Assembly (NCBI GenBank): GCA_900557195.1
Contig: USRT01000008.1
Coordinates: forward strand, 15,455-79,454
Length of the DNA stretch: 64,000 nucleotides
Direction: 5' to 3'
DNA from: an uncultured Clostridium sp.
GTDB taxonomy: Bacteria > Bacillota > Clostridia > TANB77 > CAG-508
This document shows positions 56,515 through 64,000 of the stretch, piece by piece; within the stretch, counting starts at the first letter, position 1, and each line of letters begins with the position of its first letter. Both the position numbers and the translations under genes were made by a program. The notes below the pieces were generated by a model. That model searched no databases. It saw only the letters and a list, made by a program, of their open reading frames with translations, and was not told where the DNA came from.

Positions 56515-58250
56515 ATGATTAAAAAGTTAAGTAAATCAATAAGAGAGTATAAAAAAGCTACTCTTTTAACGCCTATTTGTATGGTGTTAGAAGTATGTAT
56601 GGAAATTACTATTCCATTTTTACTAGCAAAGTTAATTGATGATGGAATTTCACAAGGTGATACAGGTGTTATTTTGAAGCTGGCTGTGTTACTGTTAGGT
56701 ACAGCATTTTTATCTTTGTTTTTTGGAGTAATGTCTGGAAGATTTGCTGCAACTGCATCAGCTGGGTTTGCGAAAAATCTAAGACAAGATATGTATGAAA
56801 AGGTACAAAAATATTCATTTTTAAACATTGATAAATTTAGTACGTCTAGTATTGTTACAAGACTAACAACAGATGTTACTAATGTACAACAAGCATTTAT
56901 GATGATTATTAAAGGCGCAGTAAGAGCACCAATTACCATTATTTTAGCTATGGTTATGTCATTTATGATTAATGGGAAAATAGCAATTATCTTTTTAATA
57001 AGCTCTTTGGTACTTGGCGTATTATTGATACTAATCTCTAAACTGGCCCATCCTATTTTTAAAAGGGTATTTAATAACTATGATAAATTAAACAATGTTG
57101 TGCAAGAAAATGTAAAGGGAATTAGAGTTGTAAAATCTTTTGTAAAAGAAGAAACAGAAGTGAGAAAATTCGAAGAAGTTTCCAATATTATTTATAAAGA
57201 TTTCACAAAAGCAGAAGCAATCATTGCTTTTAACAACCCATTAATGCAATTGACAGTGTATACTTGTATTACTCTAATTTCTTGGTTTGGAGCAAAATAT
57301 ATTGTTGGAGGATTTTTAACAGAAGGAGAATTAACAAGCTTAATTGCTTATGCAATGCAAATTCTATCAAGTCTTATGTTAGTATCTATGATATTTGTAA
57401 CTGTTACTATGGCAATTGAGTCAGGAAGGAGAATTATAGAAATATTAGAAGAAGAGCCAGATTTAAAAAATCCAGAATCACCAATTATGGAAGTAAAAGA
57501 TGGAAAGATAGAATTTAATAATGTAAGTTTTAGTTACATCAAAGATAAAAACAAATTAGCTTTAAAGAATATCAATTTAAAAATAGAGTCAGGTCAAACA
57601 ATAGGAATTATTGGTGGAACAGGGAGTGCCAAATCCAGTATCGTACAGTTAATTCCAAGATTGTATGATGTCACAGAAGGTGTACTTAAAGTTAGTGGAG
57701 TTAATGTAAAAGAATATAATATCAAAACCCTAAGAGATGAAGTTTCTGTGGTACTTCAAAAAAACGAATTATTTTCAGGTACTATAAAAGAGAATTTAAG
57801 ATGGGGTAATAAAGACGCAACTGATGAAGAAATAATAAAAGCTTGCAAATTAGCACAAGCTGATGAATTTATAGAAAACTTTCCCAACAAATATGACACA
57901 TATATTGAACAAGGAGGAACGAACGTATCAGGAGGACAAAAACAAAGACTTTGTATTGCTAGAGCACTTTTGAAAAGCCAAAGATATTGATTTTAGATGA
58001 TTCAACATCAGCAGTAGACACAAAAACAGATAGTCTGATTAGAAAAGCATTTATGGAGGAAATACCAAATACAACTAAAATTATTATTGCACAAAGAGTA
58101 TCTTCTGTTCAAGATAGTGACCAAATCATTGTATTAGATAATGGAGAAATCAACGGAATCGGTACACATGAAGAATTATTAAAATCAAATGCAATCTACC
58201 AAGAGGTTTATTACTCACAAGTAAAAGGAGAGGAGGCAGTTAATGAATAA
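56515..58250 (+). CDS. ABC exporter half-transporter, frameshifted in an A-run
   Basis: Six helices and an ATPase domain (Walker A GGTGSAKSS, signature VSGGQKQR). The frame ends early at TGA 57988 after ...ARALLKSQRY, while the remaining ILDDSTSAVDTKTDS... to TAA/TGA at 58250 is intact in the next frame. One more A in the A4 run at 57973-57976 would give ...ALLKKPKILILDDSTSAVD, the family sequence, for 578 residues. This break is a one-base loss in a homopolymer, not the CGG type. The partner gene starts inside the end of this one and is intact, so the loss may be recent, phase-variable or a sequence error. Confidence 0.85.
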
Positions 58251-60111
58251 AGGAAAAAAGTTTGATAAAGGAACAATTAAGAGATTATTAGGTTATGTAC
58301 TTAGAAATTTTAAAATACAAATTATAGTTGTTATGATATTCATTATTCTAAGTTCATTAACTAGTGTAGCAAGCTCAATTTTTATACAAAAACTAATAGA
58401 TAATTACATTTCACCAATGTTAGTACAGGAAAATCCTATATTCACTCCACTATTAAAAGCTCTTACTGGTATGTCATGTATTTATTTAATAGGAATAATT
58501 GCCACTTATTTATATAATAGAATGATGTCAAAAGTAGCACAGGGAACTTTAAAAGTAATTCGTGATGAGATGTTTAAAAAAATGCAAAAATTACCAATTC
58601 GATATTTTGATACTCATACACATGGAGAAATCATGAGCTATTATACAAATGATGCAGATACATTAAGAGAGTTAATTTCTAGGGGAATACCAGAAATCGT
58701 TTCTATGATTATAACAATTATTTCTACCTTTATTGTCATGATTTATACTAGTCCATATTTAACAATAGTTGTACTATTTATCTTGTTTGCTATGTTAAAA
58801 TTGACAAAAACTGTTGGTGGAAAGAGCAGTACCCACTTTATGAAACAACAAGAAGCACTAGCAAAAGTAGATGGATATATTGAAGAAATGATTAATGGAC
58901 AAAAAGTAATAAAAGTATTTTCCCATGAAGAAGAAGCAATTGAAGAGTTTAGAGAACTAAATGAAAAACTTTGTAATGATACAACCACTGCAAATAGATA
59001 TGCTAATATTTTAATGCCAGCTTTAGCAAATTTAGGAAATATACAATTTGTATTAATAGGTGTAGTCGGAGGTTTGCTTGCTATTCATGGAATAGGAGGC
59101 TTAACTATAGGATCTATTGCGTCTTTCTTGAATTTAAGTAAAAGCTTTGCAATGCCGATTGCTAAATTGTCAAATCAAATTAATATAGTAGTTATGGCAC
59201 TAGCAGGAGCAAGAAGAATATTTGAAATGATAGATGAAGAACCAGAATTTGATGATGGATATGTTACTTTAGTAAATGCTAAAAAGGAAAACGGAGAAAT
59301 TATAGAAGCAGATGAATATACAGGAATGTGGGCTTGGAAACATAAACATCATGATGGCAAATTAGAATACATTGAGTTAAAAGGACATATTGAATTTGAA
59401 AATGTAGATTTTGGCTATGAGGAAAACAAGATTGTTTTGAAAAATATCAGTTTATATGCAAAGCCTGGGCAGAAAATTGCTTTTGTTGGAGCAACAGGAG
59501 CAGGAAAAACAACTATTACAAACTTGATTAATCGCTTTTATGATATTGAAAATGGAAAAATTAGATATGATGGCATTAATATTAAAAAAATTAAGAAAGA
59601 AGACTTAAGAAAATCGCTCGGAATGGTATTGCAAGATGTAAATTTGTTCACAGGGACAATTAAAGAAAACATTAGATATGGTAGTGAAAAAGCATCAGAT
59701 GAAGAAGTAATAGAAGCAGCAAAACTTGCAAATGCACATAATTTTATTATGAATTTACCAAATGGATACGATACGACGATAGATGGAAATGGAGGAAGTT
59801 TATCACAAGGGCAAAAACAATTGATTTCTATTGCAAGAGCTGCAATTAATAATCCACCAGTCATGATATTAGATGAAGCAACTTCAAGTATTGATACTAG
59901 AACAGAAAAAATTGTACAAGATGGAATGGATAAATTGATGAGTGGAAGAACTGTATTTGTAATTGCACATAGGCTCTCAACAGTAAGAAATTCAAAAGCA
60001 ATTATGGTATTAGATCATGGACAGATTATAGAAAGAGGAAAACACGAAGACTTGATAAATGAGAAAGGAATGTATTATAGACTATATACTGGTAGCTTTG
60101 AATTAGAGTGA
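58243..60111 (+). CDS. ABC exporter half-transporter, partner subunit
   Basis: A 622-residue half-transporter: six helices (about 20-320), an unusual 40-residue insert before the ATPase (about 348-380, TGMWAWKHKHHDGK), Walker A GATGAGKTT, signature LSQGQKQ, Walker B VMILDEATSSID and switch His AHRLST. It has the catalytic Glu that the 56515 partner lacks (LDDST), so the pair makes a heterodimer. Three CGG are out of frame (59067, 59292, 59619). Confidence 0.92.
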   Translation: MNKGKKFDKGTIKRLLGYVLRNFKIQIIVVMIFIILSSLTSVASSIFIQKLIDNYISPMLVQENPIFTPLLKALTGMSCIYLIGIIATYLYNRMMSKVAQGTLKVIRDEMFKKMQKLPIRYFDTHTHGEIMSYYTNDADTLRELISRGIPEIVSMIITIISTFIVMIYTSPYLTIVVLFILFAMLKLTKTVGGKSSTHFMKQQEALAKVDGYIEEMINGQKVIKVFSHEEEAIEEFRELNEKLCNDTTTANRYANILMPALANLGNIQFVLIGVVGGLLAIHGIGGLTIGSIASFLNLSKSFAMPIAKLSNQINIVVMALAGARRIFEMIDEEPEFDDGYVTLVNAKKENGEIIEADEYTGMWAWKHKHHDGKLEYIELKGHIEFENVDFGYEENKIVLKNISLYAKPGQKIAFVGATGAGKTTITNLINRFYDIENGKIRYDGINIKKIKKEDLRKSLGMVLQDVNLFTGTIKENIRYGSEKASDEEVIEAAKLANAHNFIMNLPNGYDTTIDGNGGSLSQGQKQLISIARAAINNPPVMILDEATSSIDTRTEKIVQDGMDKLMSGRTVFVIAHRLSTVRNSKAIMVLDHGQIIERGKHEDLINEKGMYYRLYTGSFELE

Positions 60112-60201
60112 AAGTATTGTTAAAATTGTCTAAAGGCATTCACAATATTTCATGTATCTACTTCAACAGCAGTTCCGTAGAGGAGAGCAAAATAAAAGAG
60201 A

Positions 60202-60425
60202 ATGTTTTTCATGAAGAATGCAATGAACAAGATAAAACCTAAATATGATGTTAATATTAATACTAATAAAGAATATTTAAGGAGTAGTTACCAAATTTCG
60301 AATGACTATGAAATAGCAGCAAGATATAATGTTAAAATGTATTCAAAAATCCAGAAGACTATAAAAAGATTGATAATGAAAATACTATAGTGAAGTTTGG
60401 ATTCCAATTAAGAAAAATAAAATAT
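60202..60425 (+). pseudogene. Remnant of a GyrI-like effector-binding protein
   Basis: NEYLRSSYQISNDYEIAARYNVKMYSK runs in one frame, NPEDYKKIDNENT in the next and EVWIPIKKN in the third. The last is the typical end of GyrI-like/AraC effector-binding domains. Several frame breaks, none at CGG. The 60112-60201 stretch before it has no clear coding. Confidence 0.45.
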
Positions 60426-60433
60426 AAATTATA

Positions 60434-60466
60434 GGACAGAGAGTTTGAAAATTATCTGTCCTTTAT
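60434..60466 (+). terminator. Probable terminator
   Basis: GGACAGA pairs with TCTGTCC, then TTTATGTT. From 60467 to 60985 only short stop-ridden fragments are seen, for example MIIMGETLALVICAIPGV at 60509, suggesting decayed genes. Confidence 0.55.
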
Positions 60467-60985
60467 GTTATAATCATAGTAAAAAAGTAATTTGTAGGGA
60501 GATTAAAAATGATAATTATGGGAGAAACATTAGCACTAGTTATTTGTGCTATTCCTGGAGTTATTATACAATTTGCTTTATAAATTATAGGAGAAATATA
60601 TGATAAGAAAATTTGAAAAAACGACATAAATGATGTAATGCAAATATAGAAAAATGATTTTATAATTGCAAGTAAAGATATAGATAAAGATACAGGTGAA
60701 ATATAATACACAATGACTTGGAAAAGGTAATTTATCGAATGGATTGGAGGTTAGACCAATTACCGATTTAATATATAGATTTAAAATAAGCAAATTGTAG
60801 TGGAAATTTATGAGAGAAAAATTTGAAACTTATTACTCAACAAATGCAAAATCTAAAAATCACTGCATAAGGACTACACAAAAAGAAAAAAATGTGATAA
60901 TATATATAAGGCAATTCGATAAAAATACAAACAATAAGACAGCAAACATATATAGCTGTAATAAAAAATAAAGGAGGAATTAACC

Positions 60986-61711
60986 ATGTCAGGACATTCA
61001 AAATGGCATAACATTCAAGCAAAAAAAGGTAAAGCAGATGCTGCAAGAGGAAAAATATTTACTAAATTAGGAAGAGAATTATTAGTAGCAGTAAAACAAG
61101 GAGGACCAGATCCTGCTGGTAATTCTAAATTAAAAGATGTAATAGCAAAATGTAAAGCTGCCAATATGCCAAATGATACTATAAATAATGCAATAAAAAA
61201 AGCAGCAGGTTCAGCAGATTCAGCAAATTATGAAGAAGTAATATATGAAGGATATGGACCAAATGGAGTAGCTGTAATAGTAGAAGGAAGTACAGATAAC
61301 AAAAATAGAACAGCAGCAGATGTTAGACATGCATTTGATAAATCTGGTGGAAATTTAGGAACAACAGGATGTGTATCTTATTTATTTAACAAAAAAGGTG
61401 TAATTGTTATCGATAAAACAACAACTGATATGACAGAAGATGATTTAATGTTACTTGCAATAGATAGTGGTGCAGAAGATTTCGAAGCAGAAGAAGAAGT
61501 ATATCAAATTACAACAGCTCCAGAAGATTTTTCTACTGTTCGTGAAAAACTAGAATCAGAAGGACTAGAATTCTTAGAAGCAGAAGTACAAATGGTTCCA
61601 ACAACATATGTAGCATTAGATGAAAAAGGTGAAGCAAGAATGCAAAGATTATTAGATATGTTAGATGATTTAGATGATGTTACAAATGTTTATCATAACT
61701 GGGAAGAATAA
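60986..61711 (+). CDS. yebC: YebC/TACO1-family protein
   Basis: A 241-residue protein with the family start MSGHSKWHNIQAKKGKADAARGKIFTKLGREL and middle YEGYGPNGVAVIVEGSTDN...AADVRHAF...GG.LG, complete to the C-terminal domain. Long annotated as a transcription regulator, members of this family are now known to act on the ribosome during difficult translation. ATG after AAAGGAGGAA. It is flanked by decayed sequence on the left and followed by a terminator. No CGG in frame. Confidence 0.95.
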   Translation: MSGHSKWHNIQAKKGKADAARGKIFTKLGRELLVAVKQGGPDPAGNSKLKDVIAKCKAANMPNDTINNAIKKAAGSADSANYEEVIYEGYGPNGVAVIVEGSTDNKNRTAADVRHAFDKSGGNLGTTGCVSYLFNKKGVIVIDKTTTDMTEDDLMLLAIDSGAEDFEAEEEVYQITTAPEDFSTVREKLESEGLEFLEAEVQMVPTTYVALDEKGEARMQRLLDMLDDLDDVTNVYHNWEE

Positions 61712-61731
61712 AATTGTAAATATTAAAATAC

Positions 61732-61773
61732 AAAAAAGAGGCTTGATAATATTAAATTATTAGCTTCTTTTTT
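61732..61773 (+). terminator. Rho-independent terminator after yebC
   Basis: AAAAGAGGCTTGATAAT pairs with ATTATTAGCTTCTTTT, followed by T-run. From 61774 to 62107 the sequence is A+T-rich with no gene or clear promoter seen. Confidence 0.75.
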
Positions 61774-62107
61774 GTTATATAAAAACTATATAAATATAAC
61801 TAACATGATAAATAAAAGTTAGATAGAAAATATATAATTTTTGTAGTTCGAAATAAATAAATGGAGTCAAATATTTTTCGTAGTTGTTTTGCAAAATAAA
61901 TAATGTAAGGAAAAATGCTTTTACAAGTTATTTTAAAAACATAATAAGTTTACGTACATGGAAATTATTTTAGACTTTATGTAAAATTAGTGCTAATGTC
62001 CATATTTCTTTTAAATCAATTAAGCAAATAGTAATAATATTAAATACATATGAATATATATAATAATAGTAATATTTAGTTAATTCTAAAGGAGGACAAG
62101 CTAGAAA

Positions 62108-63061
62108 ATGTTAGATGTATTAAAATATTTTCCATTAAATATTTCTAATAAGATTAATAATGTAATAAATGGAGAGGCAGATAAAGTACAAGAAATTAGA
62201 ATTAGAGTAAATGGTCCAATTATAATAAAAATAAATGAGAAGGAAGATTATATAGTAAGTCATTTTACAAATAGAGATGAAATTTTGCAGATTATGCAAA
62301 GTATTTGTGATAATTCTATATATAGTTATCAAAATGAAATTATAAACGGATACATTACAATTAATGGTGGGCATAGAGTAGGAATAACAGGTGATGTTGT
62401 TTTAGAAGATAATAAAGTTATAAATATTAAATACATATCATCATTAAATTTCAGAATAGCAAGACAGGTTTTTGATTGTAGTAATAATATATTAAAATAT
62501 GTAATAGATTTAGAAAACAATACTATTTTTCATACATTAATTGTATCACCACCAGGTGCAGGAAAAACTACTTTGTTAAAAGACTTAGTAAGAAAAGTAA
62601 GTGATGGAATTCCAGAGATTGGATTTAAAGGAATAGATGTTAGTTTAATAGATGAAAGAGGAGAAATTTCAGCAATGTACAAAGGCATGCCACAAAACAA
62701 TATAGGAATAAGAACAGATGTATTAGAAAACATTACAAAACCATTAGGAATAAAGATGGCAATAAGATCTATGGCTCCAAAAGTAATAGTTGCAGATGAA
62801 ATAGGAAGCTCAGCTGATATAGATGCAATTAATTATGCAGTTTGCTCTGGCGTAAAAGGAATTTTTACAGCACATAGTTTCGATTTTGAAAGTATGAAAC
62901 TAAATAAAGAGCTTAATGATTTAATAAATATGAAGTTAATAGAGAAGATTATCTTTTTAGATAGTAAAGTAAAAGGAAAAATAAAGTCTGTATATGAATT
63001 ATCTTCAAATTGTTCATTGGGAATGAATCTAAATGAGCAATTATATAATGAGATTGCGTGA
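62108..63061 (+). CDS. spoIIIAA: Stage III sporulation protein AA
   Basis: A 317-residue secretion-type ATPase of the SpoIIIA-SpoIIQ channel between mother cell and forespore. Seen: N-terminal EIRIRVNGPIIIK, SIYSYQNEIINGYITINGGHRVGITG, Walker A SPPGAGKTT (about 149-157), SLIDERGEISAMY, Walker B KVIVADEIGS and TAHS. It is not followed by spoIIIAB as is usual; instead, a terminator and an IS110-type transposase follow. CGG 62347 is AAC GGA. Confidence 0.93.
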   Translation: MLDVLKYFPLNISNKINNVINGEADKVQEIRIRVNGPIIIKINEKEDYIVSHFTNRDEILQIMQSICDNSIYSYQNEIINGYITINGGHRVGITGDVVLEDNKVINIKYISSLNFRIARQVFDCSNNILKYVIDLENNTIFHTLIVSPPGAGKTTLLKDLVRKVSDGIPEIGFKGIDVSLIDERGEISAMYKGMPQNNIGIRTDVLENITKPLGIKMAIRSMAPKVIVADEIGSSADIDAINYAVCSGVKGIFTAHSFDFESMKLNKELNDLINMKLIEKIIFLDSKVKGKIKSVYELSSNCSLGMNLNEQLYNEIA

Positions 63062-63218
63062 TGTGTTTAAATTTTATGAGATTAAAAATGTTAAAACGTG
63101 AAATTGGATTTATGAGTTTATAAGCAAAATAGACTAACTATATGAAAGTCAAGTATTTTTTATAAAAAATTATAAATATTTTTTTGAATACCAATAAAAA
63201 CAAAAGAGCATAACAAAT

Positions 63219-63241
63219 AAGCATTCGGAAGAATGCTTTTT
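63219..63241. terminator. Hairpin terminator between spoIIIAA and transposase
   Basis: AAGCATTC pairs with GAATGCTT around loop GGAA, then TTT; it works for either direction. Confidence 0.6.
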
Positions 63242-63262
63242 AAAACATATGTGGCCATGTTA

Positions 63263-64000
63263 TTAAGCTATTTTAGTAGAATCATAAGTAGTATTGTTCT
63301 GTAAAAGATAGTAAATAACTCTCACTAATTTTTTTGCAACGTGGCTCATTGCAACAGTATAATGCTTTTCTTCGGAAAGTTTCTTATCTCTAAAAGCCTT
63401 AAATGACGAATCATTCAGGCAAACAGTTCTAGCTGCCAAAATAAGAGCATAACGTAAATATTTTGAGCCTCTCTTTATCATTACTTGATGAGATGAGGTG
63501 AATTTGCCAGATTGATACGTTGAAGGATCTAATCCGGCAAATGCAAGTAGTTTAGCAGGATTCTCAAATCTGTTTATGTCATTAATTTCTGCTTGTATTA
63601 TGGCAGCTAAAGTATAAGAAACTCCAGGGATAGATAATATAGGACTATCTATTAATTTCATAGATTCCTTAATTTTATTTTCAGTAGCTTTTAATTGTAA
63701 TTCAATAAATTTTATAATAGAAATAACCTGCTGTAGTTCCATAGAAATAGCTTGACTTTTTGTACCAATACTATTTTTCGCTAAATCACGTATTTCAATT
63801 GCTTTATCTCTTCCATACTTTGAATGTGAATTTTTTAGAAGAATATTAGTTAAGTGTTTTAGATTACATTTTGAAATTTCTTCGGTATTAGGTAGCTCTG
63901 AAAGCATAGCTAACATAGAAGCTGAAGAGATTGAAGAAACAACAGCTGGAAGTTCAGGAAATACGATTGTCACAAGCCTAGAAAGAGAAATTTTAAATCT
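63263..64000 (-). mobile_element. IS110/IS1111-family transposase, C-terminal part
   Basis: A minus-strand frame open to the window edge (the N-terminal DEDD catalytic half lies outside). The visible part has a coiled coil (about 60-110) and the transposase-20 domain: LSIPGVSYTLAAIIQAEI, FENPAKLLAFAGLDPSTYQSG, IKRGSKYLRYALILAA with the conserved Ser and HYTVAMSHVAKKLVRVIYYLL, all standard for IS110-type recombinases. The end of the element lies between 63062 and 63262. A CGG on the minus strand (63536-63534) is out of frame (GCC GGA) and is read normally. Confidence 0.93.

Noticed and set aside
60467..60985. Small genes such as the one at 60509
   Set aside because: Short, stop-ridden, without family motifs; more likely decayed sequence.
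500..62733. Antisense open frames opposite ATPase, ABC and kinase genes
   Set aside because: They lack ribosome sites and family motifs and mirror A+T-rich coding on the other strand.
1..64000. TGA read as Trp or Gly
   Set aside because: Several genes end properly at TGA (2239, 3792, 14772, 60109) and only one internal TGA (26075) was found.

Overview
The window is very A+T-rich DNA with purine-rich GGAGG-type ribosome binding sites, TTGACA/TATAAT promoters, a Bce-type peptide-sensing module, a V-type ATPase operon and a sporulation gene (spoIIIAA). Together these point to an anaerobic, spore-lineage Clostridia member (Bacillota), probably an uncultured host-associated one. No rRNA, tRNA or CRISPR array was seen. 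All calls are from reading the sequence; no search was run.

The main result concerns translation. In 18 genes the reading frame breaks at an in-frame CGG codon and is restored exactly by skipping the C, so that CGGN is read as (C)GGN, a glycine codon. I count 26 such sites: 25 on the + strand (437, 1752, 3365, 4081, 4130, 4497, 6370, 8347, 11381, 11403, 16178, 20079, 20620, 20684, 21574, 22049, 22669, 25199, 29516, 32436, 36130, 36305, 37242, 43368, 44767) and one on the - strand (skipped base 34453). I found no in-frame CGG read as arginine. CGT, CGC and CGA are ordinary arginine codons, and about 42 out-of-frame CGG trinucleotides in coding sequence (xCG Gxx or xxC GGx) cause no shift. The phase dependence argues for recoding during translation (CGG unassigned, +1 slip to Gly) rather than random decay or sequencing error. 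Coordinates of those genes below span the whole reconstructed CDS.

Layout. 1-8278: V-type ATPase operon (ntpC-I-K-F-E-A-B-D), interrupted at three junctions by large palindromic elements. 8338-10443: MFS transporter and Nudix hydrolase. 10742-16457: surface module with a cohesin-like LPXTG protein, a sortase, a dockerin-bearing glucosaminidase and a second membrane-anchored cohesin-like protein. 16635-19488: DUF2975/HTH pair and a large membrane protein. 19587-24732: Bce-like response regulator, histidine kinase, ABC transporter and YxeA-like protein, with a shared palindromic operator. 25115-27017: DUF1963-like protein, a P-loop kinase broken by TGA, and an acetyltransferase. 27223-30659: Fe-S/thiolation cluster iscR-iscS-iscU-mnmA with IscR-like boxes. 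30761-32724: Y-family polymerase and YolD-like partner. 33021-34636: MerR-type promoter driving a CMD-cupin protein and a flavodoxin, and a convergent HxlR regulator. 34949-38360: MBL-like protein, a fused zinc-macrodomain/SirTM sirtuin and a DUF1848 protein. 38836-41010: AdhR/NmlR-like MerR regulator and a DXS-like enzyme. 41155-45241: second two-component system with a MacB-like ABC transporter. 45559-49805: MarR regulator and heterodimeric ABC exporter. 50254-54312: LysR regulator diverging from aldo/keto reductases and flavodoxins. 54543-60111: MATE-cytidylate-kinase-like fusion behind a leader terminator, then another ABC exporter pair. 60986-64000: yebC, spoIIIAA and an IS110-type transposase running off the window edge.

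Many accessory genes form regulator-transporter or regulator-redox units suited to sensing and exporting antimicrobials and handling electrophile or thiol stress. Repeats and gene remnants fill the gaps between units.
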